Assembly: GCA_001767435.1 (NCBI GenBank)
Contig: MEKT01000033.1
Span: 1 to 57,846 of the forward strand
Direction of reading: 5' to 3'
DNA: 57,846 bases
DNA from: Acidobacteria bacterium RIFCSPLOWO2_02_FULL_65_29
GTDB lineage: Bacteria; Acidobacteriota; Vicinamibacteria; Vicinamibacterales; CAVVIG01
Of this stretch, positions 39,680 through 47,579 are shown one piece after another. How positions within the stretch are numbered: the first letter of the stretch is position 1; the number at the start of each line of letters is the position of its first letter. A program made the position numbers and the translations under genes. The notes beneath the pieces are model-generated. The model saw only the letters and a list, made by a program, of their open reading frames with translations. It was not told where the DNA came from and ran no database searches.

Positions 39680-40981
39680 ATTCGCCATCTCGGGGTTCAC
39701 GTACACCGTCCGTCCTCCGACAATCGTCGCGGCAACGGCGCCTCGAAGCTTCCACCCATCGAACGGGGTGTTCCTGGCCTTCGATCGCATCGTTCTGGCC
39801 GACACGGTGACGGCACGATCGGGCGCGAGGATCGTGATGTCGGCTGGCGTATGGTCGGCCAGCGATCCGCCGGGCACGCGCAGGATGCGCGCGGGGTTCA
39901 CCGACAGGAGCTCGACGAGCCGCGCCAACGTGATGACGCCCGGGTGGACGAGGCGGTCGAACGACAGCGAGACGGCTGTTTCGAGCCCCGTAATGCCGAA
40001 GGGCGCGTGGTCGAACTCCACATGCTTCTCGTCGTAGTGATGCGGCGCGTGGTCGGTCGCGATCGCGTCGATCGAGCCGTCGGCCAGACCCTGCCGCATC
40101 GCGTCGCGGTCCGCGGCTTCGCGGAGCGGCGGATTCATCTTCACGTTGGTGTCATACGGCACGGGCGCGCCGAGCATCTCGTCGGTGAGCACGAAATGAT
40201 GAGGCGTCACCTCGCAGGTGACGCGGGCCCCGCGGGCCTTGCCGTCGCGCACCGCTTCGAGCGTCTGCCGCGCACTCATGTGGGCGATGTGCACCGCGCC
40301 GCCGGTCAGTCGGGCGAGCGAGATGTCGCGCAGCGCCATGATGGATTCGGCCTCGCCGGGAATGCCGCGCAGGCCGAGCGTCGACGCGTGAAATCCTTCG
40401 TGCGCCACGCCGTCTCCCTTGAGCGTCTGCTCCTCGCAGTGCTCGATCACGGGCATGCCAAACATGCCCGCGTACTCGAGCACGCGCCGCATCAGCAGGG
40501 CTGTCGCGACGGGCCGCCCATCGTCGGTCACCGCCACGCAGCCGGCCTGCTTGAGCTCGGCGATGTCGGCGAGTTGTTCGCCCATCTGCCCCCGAGACAC
40601 GGCGCCGATGGGATACACCCGCGCCAGATGTGCCTCGGCGGCCTTTTGCAGGATGTAGCCGGTCACACCCGCGTTATCGTTCACCGGCGACGTATTGGGC
40701 ATGCAGGCGACGGCGGTGAATCCGCCTGCCACGGCCGCCGCCGTGCCCGTGGCCACGGTTTCCTTGTGCTCCTGTCCCGGCTCGCGCAGGTGCACGTGCA
40801 TGTCGATCAGCCCGGGGCAGACGACACATCCGGCGGGAATCTCGACGACGAGCGCGCCGTCGGCCGCCAGGTCCCTCCCCACACGCGCGATGCGGCCGTC
40901 TTCGATCAACACGTCGAACACGCCATCGCGGCCGTTCACCGGATCGACGACGCGCCCGCCCTTAAGCAGCCGCTTCGGCAT
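39668..40981 (-). CDS. pyrC: Dihydroorotase (class I)
   Basis: The 437-residue amidohydrolase closes carbamoyl aspartate to dihydroorotate. Metal ligands are visible: [10 protein letters not shown], the Asp of [25 protein letters not shown] and [18 protein letters not shown] is also typical. It is long enough to be an active enzyme rather than the inactive partner seen in some species. ATG 40981 lies 20 nt inside the 3' end of pyrB. Its C-terminal codons are written by an 8-nt repeat. Confidence 0.95.
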   Translation of the reverse strand: MPKRLLKGGRVVDPVNGRDGVFDVLIEDGRIARVGRDLAADGALVVEIPAGCVVCPGLIDMHVHLREPGQEHKETVATGTAAAVAGGFTAVACMPNTSPVNDNAGVTGYILQKAAEAHLARVYPIGAVSRGQMGEQLADIAELKQAGCVAVTDDGRPVATALLMRRVLEYAGMFGMPVIEHCEEQTLKGDGVAHEGFHASTLGLRGIPGEAESIMALRDISLARLTGGAVHIAHMSARQTLEAVRDGKARGARVTCEVTPHHFVLTDEMLGAPVPYDTNVKMNPPLREAADRDAMRQGLADGSIDAIATDHAPHHYDEKHVEFDHAPFGITGLETAVSLSFDRLVHPGVITLARLVELLSVNPARILRVPGGSLADHTPADITILAPDRAVTVSARTMRSKARNTPFDGWKLRGAVAATIVGGRTVYVNPEMANLRI

Positions 40982-41903
40982 GACTCCCCTCTTCGACGCC
41001 GCCCGCCAGGAGGTACAGCACCGCCATGCGCACGGCGACGCCGTTGGCGACCTGCTCGAGAATGACCGAGTAGGGTCCGTCGGCCACGTCGGACGCAATC
41101 TCGACGCCGCGGTTCATCGGCCCTGGATGCATGATGATCACGTCCGGCTTGGCGCGCTTCACGCGCTCGGCCGTCATCCCGAATACGTGAAAGTACTCGC
41201 GCAGCGACGGAACGAAGGCGCCCCGCATGCGCTCCTGCTGAATGCGGAGCATCATGATGACGTCGGCGCCGGCCACCGCCTCGTCGACCGCGATCGAGAC
41301 GCGCACGCCGAGCCGCTCGATGCCCGGAGGCACGAGCGTCGGCGGCCCACACACGCACACCTCGGCGCCGAGCTTGGTCAGCAGCAGCACGTTCGATCGG
41401 AGCACGCGGCTGTGCAGCAGGTCGCCGACGATGGCGATCTTGAGGCCGGCGAGGCGCTGCTTGTGCTGCCGGATCGTGAACGCGTCGAGAAGCGCCTGCG
41501 TCGGGTGCTCGTGCATGCCGTCGCCGGCGTTGATGATGCGCGAGCGGCAGATGCGCGCCAGTAGGTGGCACGCGCCCGAGCACGCGTGCCTGAGCACGAT
41601 CATGTCGGGCGCCATCGCCTCGAGGTTCATGGCCGTGTCGGCCAACGTCTCGCCCTTCTGCACGCTCGAGCTGGCCACGGCAATGTTCAGCGTGTCCGCG
41701 CTCAGCCGTTTCTCGGCGATCTCGAATGACGTGCGCGTACGCGTGCTCGGCTCGTAGAACAGGTTGACGATGGTCTTGCCGCGCAGCGTCGGAACCTTCT
41801 TGATGGGCCGCTCGCCGATCTCACGCATGGCGTCGGCCGTATCGAGGATGCGGTAGATCTCCTCGCCGGACAGGTCGGCGATCCCGAGCAGGTCTTTCTT
41901 CAT
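40962..41903 (-). CDS. pyrB: Aspartate carbamoyltransferase catalytic subunit
   Basis: The 313-residue enzyme makes carbamoyl aspartate. The carbamoyl-phosphate motif is [13 protein letters not shown], followed by [38 protein letters not shown] and MLRIQQERM. No pyrI regulatory subunit is encoded nearby, so allosteric control would be of another type. It lies between pyrR (ATGA overlap) and pyrC. Confidence 0.95.
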   Translation of the reverse strand: MKKDLLGIADLSGEEIYRILDTADAMREIGERPIKKVPTLRGKTIVNLFYEPSTRTRTSFEIAEKRLSADTLNIAVASSSVQKGETLADTAMNLEAMAPDMIVLRHACSGACHLLARICRSRIINAGDGMHEHPTQALLDAFTIRQHKQRLAGLKIAIVGDLLHSRVLRSNVLLLTKLGAEVCVCGPPTLVPPGIERLGVRVSIAVDEAVAGADVIMMLRIQQERMRGAFVPSLREYFHVFGMTAERVKRAKPDVIIMHPGPMNRGVEIASDVADGPYSVILEQVANGVAVRMAVLYLLAGGVEEGSHAEAAA

Positions 41904-42430
41904 CCCTCGATCTCCACTTCGTCGCGGCCGTCGAGCTCGGTCAGATGCACCTGCACGCTCTCGCTCGGCGACGTCGGCAGGTTCTTGCCGATGTAGTCGG
42001 CTTTGATCGGCAGCTCGCGGTGTCCCCTGTCGACAAGCACGACGAGCTGAATCGACTTCGGCCGGCCGAACTCGATGAGCGCGTCGAGCGCAGCGCGAAT
42101 CGTCCGCCCGGTGTAGAGCACGTCGTCCACGAGGAGGATGCGCTTGTCGTCGATCGAAAAGGGAATGTCCGTGCTGCGCACGAGCGGCTGCGCGCCGATG
42201 GCGTGGCGCATCAGGTCGTCGCGGTAGAGCGTGATGTCCAGCGCACCGGCCGGGACCTCGTGCCCGCTGATCTCCTTGACGATCGCCGCCAGGCGCCGGG
42301 CGAGCGGCACTCCCCGCGAGCGAATGCCGACGAGCGCGATCTCCTCGAGGCCGCGGTTGCGCTCGAGAATCTCGTGCGCGATGCGCGCCAGGGAACGCGC
42401 CACGCGGACAGCATCCATCACCACAGGCAT
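41900..42430 (-). CDS. pyrR: Bifunctional pyr operon RNA-binding regulator / uracil phosphoribosyltransferase
   Basis: The 176-residue protein has [25 protein letters not shown] at the N-terminus, [14 protein letters not shown], and the PRPP loop [21 protein letters not shown]. PyrR senses UMP/UTP and binds a hairpin in pyr mRNA leaders; such a hairpin is present at 42538-42570. The start could be ATG 42430 (MPVVMDAV) or ATG 42418 (MDAV). The latter overlaps the stop of a putative leader peptide as TGATG. A longer in-frame GTG at 42538 is less likely. Confidence 0.92.
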   Translation of the reverse strand: MPVVMDAVRVARSLARIAHEILERNRGLEEIALVGIRSRGVPLARRLAAIVKEISGHEVPAGALDITLYRDDLMRHAIGAQPLVRSTDIPFSIDDKRILLVDDVLYTGRTIRAALDALIEFGRPKSIQLVVLVDRGHRELPIKADYIGKNLPTSPSESVQVHLTELDGRDEVEIEG

Positions 42431-42531
42431 GGCGAGACCTGCGCTGGAATGTGAGGATTTGAGGATCTGAAGATTTGAGGATCTGACGATCTGAGGATGT
42501 GAGGATGTGGCGGGCGGACGCGAACCTTCAC
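42418..42531 (-). CDS. Putative pyr leader peptide
   Basis: A 37-codon reading frame starts with GTG 42531, 7 nt after AGAGG at the base of the PyrR-binding hairpin, and ends at TGA 42420-42418, overlapping the pyrR ATG 42418 (TGATG). Much of it ([19 protein letters not shown]) is read from the 8-nt repeat. If PyrR hides the ribosome site, pyrR translation would fall through coupling. This is inference from spacing alone. Confidence 0.35.
   Translation of the reverse strand: MKVRVRPPHPHILRSSDPQIFRSSNPHIPAQVSPCLW
42449..42510. repeat. 8-nt array inside the pyrR leader
   Basis: Seven and three-quarter units: ATGTGAGG, ATTTGAGG, ATCTGAAG, ATTTGAGG, ATCTGACG, ATCTGAGG, ATGTGAGG, ATGTGG (plus-strand spelling). 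It is present in one orientation only, so it does not form a terminator hairpin by itself. Confidence 0.9.
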
Positions 42532-42537
42532 GGGACA

Positions 42538-42570
42538 CCTCTTTGCGCTCTCGCTGGAGCGCGTTAAAGA
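42538..42570 (-). promoter_or_regulatory. PyrR-binding RNA hairpin
   Basis: Read on the minus strand the leader shows UUUAACGCGCUCCAGCGAG then AGCGCAAAGAGG. GCGCUC pairs with GAGCGC, the loop/bulge reads UCCAGCGAG, and flanks are UUUAA and AAAGAGG. This agrees with the PyrR site consensus (UCCxGxGAG in a stem with purine-rich 3' flank). The 3' flank doubles as a Shine-Dalgarno sequence, favouring translational control. Confidence 0.75.
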
Positions 42571-42592
42571 GTGGAAACGGGACAGTAGAAAC

Positions 42593-42598
42593 AGTATA
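42593..42598 (-). promoter_or_regulatory. -10 element of the pyrR operon
   Basis: TATACT on the minus strand would start transcription near 42586, about 16 nt before the PyrR hairpin and 155 nt before pyrR. No convincing -35 is seen; an inverted repeat occupies that position. Confidence 0.5.
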
Positions 42599-42609
42599 CC
42601 CGAAACCGG

Positions 42610-42677
42610 AATTTCAGAGTTCAGAGATCAGTTTGCATTGCAGAAGTTCTCAAATCTGAACTCTGAACTCTGAAATT
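42610..42677 (-). terminator. 17-bp perfect inverted repeat after the phosphodiesterase-like gene
   Basis: AATTTCAGAGTTCAGAG (42610-42626) and CTCTGAACTCTGAAATT (42661-42677) are exact reverse complements with a 34-nt loop. The structure begins at the stop codon of the upstream minus-strand gene and ends near the pyrR promoter, so it may isolate the two units. Its words (CTCTGAA) are also repetitive. Confidence 0.5.
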
Positions 42678-44420
42678 TCATCGGTCATATGTCGGAATGA
42701 ACGTGATCGGACGCTTGGCGAAAAATGACGGCTGGAAGAGCTCCGTTCGCACGTAGCCGTCCATGTCGCGCCCGATCGGCAGACCCAGGAAGTAGAGGAT
42801 CGTCGGCGCCACGTCGATGACCGACGCTCGCGTGAGCGACCGCGCCTTCGACACCGACGTGCCGTAGGCCATCAGGAACCCGTCCGGCGCGGCTTCGTGG
42901 GTGCCGCTCAGATCGGGGTCGCCGATGACTTGTTCGAGCAGCCGCTTGCCGAAGCCGAGCGGCTCCATGCCGTAGGCCGACACCACGAGCACCAGATCCT
43001 CGGGCCCGAGTGCCGCAAGGGCTCGTCCAATGGCGTCATCCATCAGACGGTAGTGGCTCTCGAGCACCGAACCGAAGCGGACCCGCTCTTCCTCCGTGAC
43101 GTTGCCGAATCTGGACGGCACGGCGTACCGCAGAAAGTAATGACCGATCGGATCGAGGCTCTGGTACCGAGTGATGGCCACCTGCGTGGGCCGACCGATG
43201 GCGTGCGCCTGCGCGATCGCGTCATACACGCGATCGACCCGCCCCGCTTCCCGGTGACGTTCGGGGAGCTCGGGCTGGACGCCGACGGCCGGCGTCGATT
43301 CAGCCCTCGCGGCCTGAACCAACGGGAGAAGCTCCGACACCAGCTCGGGAGGATACGCGAGCTGCGAATCGTCCAGACCCGAGAGCGTGAGCGCCAGTTG
43401 AGCGTACCGATCGCTGATCACATGGCCGCGTACCGGCGAGGCCGGGTACGTCAGCGGCCAGTTGACGACCCCGACCGTGACGCCCGCGCCGCTCAGAATG
43501 CCCCAGAGCGTGCGGGTCCGCAGCGTCGCGGAGGAATGCGCCTGTTCGGTCAGGAGTCCGAAACGCAAGACGCCGTTGGCAAAACAGAAGTCCGGCAACA
43601 GACGGATCGGACTGCCCCCGCCCTCGGGCAGATAGACGCGAGCCGATCGCACGCCATTCTTCTGCGGCAGCTTGCCCGTGGCGACGGCCGCCCACACGGT
43701 TTCAGCCGACGTCGGGTGGAGCGTGGCGAGATGCATCACGGCCCCCGCGTCCAGCATGCGCCCGAAGTGCGGCAGACGGCCCTCGGCGGCGGCCATGGTC
43801 ACGAGCTCCAGCGACCCGGCGTCGATGGCGATCATCGTGACGCGCGGTACAACGATCGCGGCCGTGGTCTCGAGCGCGGCATCGAACGGCCGGGCGTCGA
43901 GCGGGGGGAGGAGGCCTCGCCCGCGGAACGCGACGGGCGCCGTCACCGAGCCGGCCGCGACGGTCACCAGACACGCCGCCCACGCCGCGCGCGAGCCCAC
44001 GCGCCGGCCCATCAGGCCGATCAGCGCAAACAGTCCGGCGGCAGCGGCCAGCGCCGCCGTGCCCGCGACAATTGCGCGACGCGCCTCCGGCTCGAGCACG
44101 AGCGCAAAGGCACGAAGGTTGGCCCACATGAGGAGGGCGCCCGCTGCCGCGGCGGCGGCGCCGAGCCACGACAGCACGGCCACACTCGCCCACGCGGGCG
44201 AGAAGAGCTCGCGCGCGAGCAGTTGGCGCAGCACCAGCACGACGTAGAAAATCGCCGTCAGGTGCACGGCGTAATAGAGGCCGATGGTGCCTGCCAGCGG
44301 CAAGAGGTCCTCGAAAGCCAGCGGCACGCGCGGGTTCAGTTGCAGCACCAGCGCGAGCAGGTAACACGTCGCCAGCACGGCGGCGATGACCGAGTTGCTC
44401 AACATCCGAAGATAGCTCAC
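42678..44420 (-). CDS. Membrane-anchored alkaline-phosphatase-superfamily protein with altered metal site
   Basis: The 580-residue protein has four to five N-terminal membrane helices (residues 10-165), then a phosphodiesterase/nucleotide-pyrophosphatase-like domain. TMIAIDAGSLELV has the first metal Asp, LHPTSAETVWAAVATG the nucleophile region, YQSLDPIGHYFLRY a DxxxH pair and SGTHEAAPDGFLMAYG a late His. The usual SDHG motif is replaced by SAYG (VLVVSAYGMEPLGF), removing two metal ligands. It may be inactive or specialised, for example in envelope lipid modification. GTG 44420 or ATG 44405 starts it. Confidence 0.72.
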   Translation of the reverse strand: MSYLRMLSNSVIAAVLATCYLLALVLQLNPRVPLAFEDLLPLAGTIGLYYAVHLTAIFYVVLVLRQLLARELFSPAWASVAVLSWLGAAAAAAGALLMWANLRAFALVLEPEARRAIVAGTAALAAAAGLFALIGLMGRRVGSRAAWAACLVTVAAGSVTAPVAFRGRGLLPPLDARPFDAALETTAAIVVPRVTMIAIDAGSLELVTMAAAEGRLPHFGRMLDAGAVMHLATLHPTSAETVWAAVATGKLPQKNGVRSARVYLPEGGGSPIRLLPDFCFANGVLRFGLLTEQAHSSATLRTRTLWGILSGAGVTVGVVNWPLTYPASPVRGHVISDRYAQLALTLSGLDDSQLAYPPELVSELLPLVQAARAESTPAVGVQPELPERHREAGRVDRVYDAIAQAHAIGRPTQVAITRYQSLDPIGHYFLRYAVPSRFGNVTEEERVRFGSVLESHYRLMDDAIGRALAALGPEDLVLVVSAYGMEPLGFGKRLLEQVIGDPDLSGTHEAAPDGFLMAYGTSVSKARSLTRASVIDVAPTILYFLGLPIGRDMDGYVRTELFQPSFFAKRPITFIPTYDR

Positions 44421-44429
44421 GGCAGGACG

Positions 44430-44566
44430 CTCTACGTTCTAGGTTCGACGTGCGACGCGTGATTCGTGCGGCGCGTGATTCCTTCTGAGCGCGACGCGCG
44501 GCAACCGAACGAAGCACGTCGCACGTCCCACGAGAGAACGTCGCACGACGCACGTCGAACGTCGAA
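44430..44566. repeat. ACGTCGCACG-type array in the divergent intergenic region
   Basis: Words such as TTCGACGTGCGACGCGTGATTC on the left and CACGTCGCACG, GAACGTCGCACG, ACGTCGAACGTCGAACGG on the right are mutually inverted. They fill the gap between the phosphodiesterase-like gene and pyrK up to the pyrK promoter. The right arm shares words with 32077-32119. Confidence 0.7.
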
Positions 44567-44582
44567 CGGCAGTATACTGCCG
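44567..44582 (+). promoter_or_regulatory. Palindromic promoter of pyrK-pyrD
   Basis: CGGCAGTATACTGCCG is a perfect 16-bp palindrome containing TATACT (44573-44578), which ends 7 nt before ATG 44586. A leaderless mRNA is predicted. The palindrome may also be an operator. No -35 match is present at 16-18 nt. Confidence 0.6.
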
Positions 44583-44585
44583 TGG

Positions 44586-45398
44586 ATGCCGGTCGACGTC
44601 TCGGCCGAGGTGATCGCGAACACGCCGTTGTCGGGTCACTACAACGTGTTGGCGCTTGCGGCGCCGGCGATTGCCGCAGCCGCCGCCCCGGGACAGTTCG
44701 TGATGGTGAAAGCCAGCCGCGGACACGACCCGCTTCTCCGTCGCCCGTTCTCGGTCTTCGAAGTGCTGCGCGATCGGCGCGGCCTTCCCCTCGGTATCTC
44801 GCTGTTGAACAAACGCGTCGGACCGTCGACCAGCCGCGTCTACAGCGCGAAGGCCGGTGAGACGATCGCTTGTCTCGGTCCGCTCGGACGCCCCTTCACA
44901 GTGGTCGAACCGCCCGCCGACGCATGGATGGTGGCGGGCGGCGTCGGGCTCGCGCCGTTTGCGGCCCTCGCCGAGGCGCTGCGCGCCCGCGAGGTGCGGA
45001 CGACGCTCTTCTACGGCGCACGCCGATCCGAGGAGTTGTTCTATCTCGATTTCTTCCGCAACCTCGGCGTCGCGCTCGAGATCACGACCGAGGACGGCAG
45101 CGCTGGCGAGCAGGGGCGCATCGTTCGGCCGCTCGAACGCCGCCTCGCCGCCCGCGATCCCGACGACGAGGTCATGGTCTACGCATGCGGGCCCGAAGGC
45201 ATGCTCGCCGCCACCGCGCGAGCGGCGAGGACTTACGACCGGCCGTGCGAAGTGTCCGTGGAACGCATCATGGGCTGCGGCATGGGCGGCTGCTACAGCT
45301 GCGTCGTGCCGATGCGCACCCGCTCAGGCGGTGTTCACCACGTGCGATCGTGCCTCGCCGGCCCAGTGCTCCGCGGGGATGACATTTCGTGGGAGTAG
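44586..45398 (+). CDS. pyrK: Dihydroorotate dehydrogenase electron-transfer subunit
   Basis: The 270-residue protein binds FAD (HDPLLRRPFSVFEVL) and NAD (AWMVAGGVGLAPFAALAEAL, MVYACGPEGML). It carries a C-terminal [2Fe-2S] centre with four Cys: CGMGGCYSC and a later HVRSCLAGPV. It passes electrons from PyrD to NAD. Next to pyrD it defines a class 1B dihydroorotate dehydrogenase. The start is fixed by the promoter geometry; upstream in-frame codons lie in a repeat. Confidence 0.93.
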   Translation: MPVDVSAEVIANTPLSGHYNVLALAAPAIAAAAAPGQFVMVKASRGHDPLLRRPFSVFEVLRDRRGLPLGISLLNKRVGPSTSRVYSAKAGETIACLGPLGRPFTVVEPPADAWMVAGGVGLAPFAALAEALRAREVRTTLFYGARRSEELFYLDFFRNLGVALEITTEDGSAGEQGRIVRPLERRLAARDPDDEVMVYACGPEGMLAATARAARTYDRPCEVSVERIMGCGMGGCYSCVVPMRTRSGGVHHVRSCLAGPVLRGDDISWE

Positions 45399-45477
45399 AA
45401 AATCGCCCCCACAGAAGACACGGGAGTCCTCTGGGTCCTCCGTGGCGGAGAGATCACCGACGGTGGCCAGATCAGTG

Positions 45478-46413
45478 ATGGACTTCTCGGTTCACATCGG
45501 ATCCCTGACACTCAAGAACCCCCTCATCGCCGCGAGCGGGTGCTTCGGCTACGGCGTCGAGTACGCAGACACGATCGACCTGTCGACGCTCGGCGGCGTG
45601 GCCGTCAAAGGCCTGTTTCTCTCCGAGCGCGAAGGCCACGCCGCGCCCCGTATCGTCGAGACGCCAGCCGGCATGCTGAACGCCATCGGCCTGCAGGGCA
45701 TCGGCGTGCGCCGGTTCGTCGACGAACACATGCCCGAGCTGCGCGCGCGGCGAGCGACCGTGATCGTCAATGTCTGCGGAACAACGATCGACGAGTACGT
45801 GGAAGTGTCACGGATCCTGTCTGACACGGAAGGCGTGGGTGCGATCGAGCTCAACATCTCGTGCCCGAACATCAAGGAGGGCGGCATCCAGTTCGGATGC
45901 AGCCTGACGGGCACCTTCGACGTCGTCAACGCCGTCCGCCACGTGACCACGCTACCGCTCTTTCCCAAGCTCACGCCCAATGTGACCGACGTCGCGTCGT
46001 TCGCCCGCGCCGCGGAAGACGCCGGCGCCGACGCGGTGTCGCTCGTCAACACGTTTCTCGCCATGGTCATCGACGTCGAAACCCGGCGCCCGAGCATCTC
46101 GAACGTCGTCGGAGGCCTGAGCGGCCCCGCCATCCGGCCGATCGCCGTGCGGATGGTGCACGAATGCCGGCAGGCGGTGAAGATTCCCATCATCGGGATG
46201 GGTGGCATCGCCGAGGCCAGAGACGCGCTCGAGTTCATCATTGCCGGCGCGTCGGCCGTACAGGTGGGCACGGCCAATTTCGTCGATCCCTTCATCTGGG
46301 CGAAGCTCCTCGACGGCATGACGGACTACATGCGGCGCCACGGTCTCTCGTCTATCGGCGATCTGGTCGGCACGCTCGACGCGGCGGCGCGCGAGGCCGG
46401 AAGCCATGCGTAG
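45478..46413 (+). CDS. pyrD: Dihydroorotate dehydrogenase, class 1B catalytic subunit
   Basis: The 311-residue FMN enzyme oxidises dihydroorotate to orotate. Marks: LKNPLIAASGCFGYGVEY, GLQGIGVRRFVDE, ELNISCPNIKEGGIQFG with the catalytic Cys129, and IPIIGMGGIAEARDALEFIIAGASAVQVGTANF. ATG 45478 gives the normal N-terminus MDFSVHIGSLTLKNP; GTG 45463 is an alternative. It follows pyrK after 79 nt containing a short TCCTCTGGGTCCTCC repeat. Confidence 0.94.
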   Translation: MDFSVHIGSLTLKNPLIAASGCFGYGVEYADTIDLSTLGGVAVKGLFLSEREGHAAPRIVETPAGMLNAIGLQGIGVRRFVDEHMPELRARRATVIVNVCGTTIDEYVEVSRILSDTEGVGAIELNISCPNIKEGGIQFGCSLTGTFDVVNAVRHVTTLPLFPKLTPNVTDVASFARAAEDAGADAVSLVNTFLAMVIDVETRRPSISNVVGGLSGPAIRPIAVRMVHECRQAVKIPIIGMGGIAEARDALEFIIAGASAVQVGTANFVDPFIWAKLLDGMTDYMRRHGLSSIGDLVGTLDAAAREAGSHA

Positions 46414-46419
46414 ACCGTT

Positions 46420-46458
46420 ATGCGGCGCGCTACGAGAATTCTGTTCTCGTTGCCGCAT
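46420..46458 (+). terminator. Two-part hairpin after pyrD
   Basis: ATGCGGC (46420-46426) pairs with GCCGCAT (46452-46458), and inside it CGAGAA (46433-46438) pairs with TTCTCG (46444-46449). It begins 7 nt after the pyrD stop. No T-run follows. A terminator or 3'-end stabiliser is plausible. Confidence 0.5.
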
Positions 46459-46464
46459 GACGGC

Positions 46465-46548
46465 GGCGCGCATCGCGCGCCCGCGAAGGAGCGGAGCGGG
46501 GCGTAGGGCCCCCGCGAGCGACCGAGCCGGGGTCCGGGGCAGAGCCCC
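46465..46548 (+). repeat. Dispersed GC-rich repeat, copy 2
   Basis: It starts with GGCGCGCATCGCGCGCC and ends GCGAGCGACCGAGCCGGGG, CCGGGGCAGAGCCCC. The arrangement equals copy 1, with substitutions that keep both hairpins. It lies between the pyrD hairpin and the glutaredoxin-like gene. Confidence 0.88.
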
Positions 46549-46557
46549 GGTCTAGGG

Positions 46558-46848
46558 ATGACGCTCACGATGTACTCGCGGCCGGGCTGCCACCTTTGTC
46601 ACGACATGAAGGCGGTCATCGAGCGCATCGCCGAGACCCTGCCCCTCGTTCTCGAGGAGATCGACATCTCGACCGATCCGGCCCTCGAAACGCGCTACGG
46701 ACTCGAGATTCCGGTGCTGATGATTGGTGAAAGAAAAGCCGCGAAGTACCGAGTGACCGAGAACGAGCTGCGGCGCCTGCTGCTCGCGAGAAATGAAGAG
46801 GCGGACAGGCCTGACCGGCCGCCCTTCAACCCTGGCCCCGGTCGCTGA
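46558..46848 (+). CDS. Glutaredoxin-like thiol-disulfide protein
   Basis: The 96-residue protein has the thioredoxin fold start LTMYSRPGCHLCHDMKAVI with a CHLC redox motif (residues 11-14) and the cis-Pro region EIPVLMIGERKA. This matches the DUF836/glutaredoxin-like group. The last 20 residues (EEADRPDRPPFNPGPGR) are Pro-rich and probably disordered. No signal peptide, so cytoplasmic. No partner gene is evident. Confidence 0.85.
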   Translation: MTLTMYSRPGCHLCHDMKAVIERIAETLPLVLEEIDISTDPALETRYGLEIPVLMIGERKAAKYRVTENELRRLLLARNEEADRPDRPPFNPGPGR

Positions 46849-46889
46849 CTCGCTGTCCTCCAGCGGGCGGCGGGCGCTCCAGGCGCGCC

Positions 46890-47474
46890 CTATTTCGCCG
46901 TCACCAAGAAGTGGCCCCGACGGTTCTGCTGCCAGCAGGTCTCGTTCTCCTCGGTGCAGAAGGGCTGCTCCTTGCCCTTGCTGATAATCGTGATGCGACC
47001 AGCCGGCACGCCCAGATCCACCAGGTACTGCTTCACGGCTTCGGCGCGCCGGGTGCCGAGCGCGAGGTTGTATTCCGAACTGCCACGGGCGTCGCAATGG
47101 CCCTCGACGGCAATCTGGGTGCTCGTCCACCGCTTCAACCAGTCGGCGTCGGTCTGGAGGGGTGCCCGGGCGTCGGCCCGAATCGTCGATTGGTCGTAGT
47201 CGAAGAACGCGTCGCCCAGGGGCCGCTCGGCGTTGACTTGATCGAGCGACTTGCGGGCGAAGATCTGTTCTTCGGTGAGCGGCGCCGGCGGGGGTGGCGG
47301 CGGGGGCGGCGGGGGCGGCGGCGGGGGGGGCGGCGGCGGCGTGACTGCCGCGGCGACGGGCGGTGGCGGTGGGGGCGCCTGCGGAGGTACCTGCTTGGCA
47401 CACGCAGTCACGGCCACGGCGAAGATCGTGAGGGTGGCGCACAGGGCGGCCACCTGAAGGGCCTGACGAATCAT
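46890..47474 (-). CDS. pal: Peptidoglycan-associated lipoprotein
   Basis: The 194-residue precursor has a lipoprotein signal (LTIFAVAVTAC, acylated Cys25), then a Pro-rich spacer with 18 consecutive Pro (residues 46-63) and an OmpA-like peptidoglycan-binding domain (FFDYDQSTIRADA, VEGHCDARGSSEYNLALGTRRAEAVKQYL). Pal ties the outer membrane to the wall and works with Tol proteins, which are not nearby. The poly-Pro run acts as a stiff spacer and would need EF-P for efficient translation. An OmpA-domain extra Cys pair (QPFCTEENETCWQQ) is typical of Pal. Confidence 0.93.
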   Translation of the reverse strand: MIRQALQVAALCATLTIFAVAVTACAKQVPPQAPPPPPPVAAAVTPPPPPPPPPPPPPPPPPPAPLTEEQIFARKSLDQVNAERPLGDAFFDYDQSTIRADARAPLQTDADWLKRWTSTQIAVEGHCDARGSSEYNLALGTRRAEAVKQYLVDLGVPAGRITIISKGKEQPFCTEENETCWQQNRRGHFLVTAK

Positions 47475-47566
47475 TGGTCACTCTCCTGGGGAGCTAGCGC
47501 AGCTTACAGACTCGCGAACGATGGTGTCAATCGTGTCGAAGGCCGAATGTGTCGAAGGCCAAACGA

Positions 47567-47572
47567 TACAAT
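47567..47572 (+). promoter_or_regulatory. -10 element giving a leaderless methyltransferase mRNA
   Basis: TACAAT ends exactly 7 nt before GTG 47580. No consensus -35 is seen; two direct copies of TGTCGAAGGCC (47533-47543, 47550-47560) occupy that region and could be an activator site. Confidence 0.5.
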
Positions 47573-47579
47573 CGAGCGC

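Noticed and set aside
46911-47579. Upstream extension of the methyltransferase (in-frame from 46911)
   Set aside because: The extension is antisense to pal and Gly/Arg-rich shadow sequence; the -10 box supports GTG 47580.
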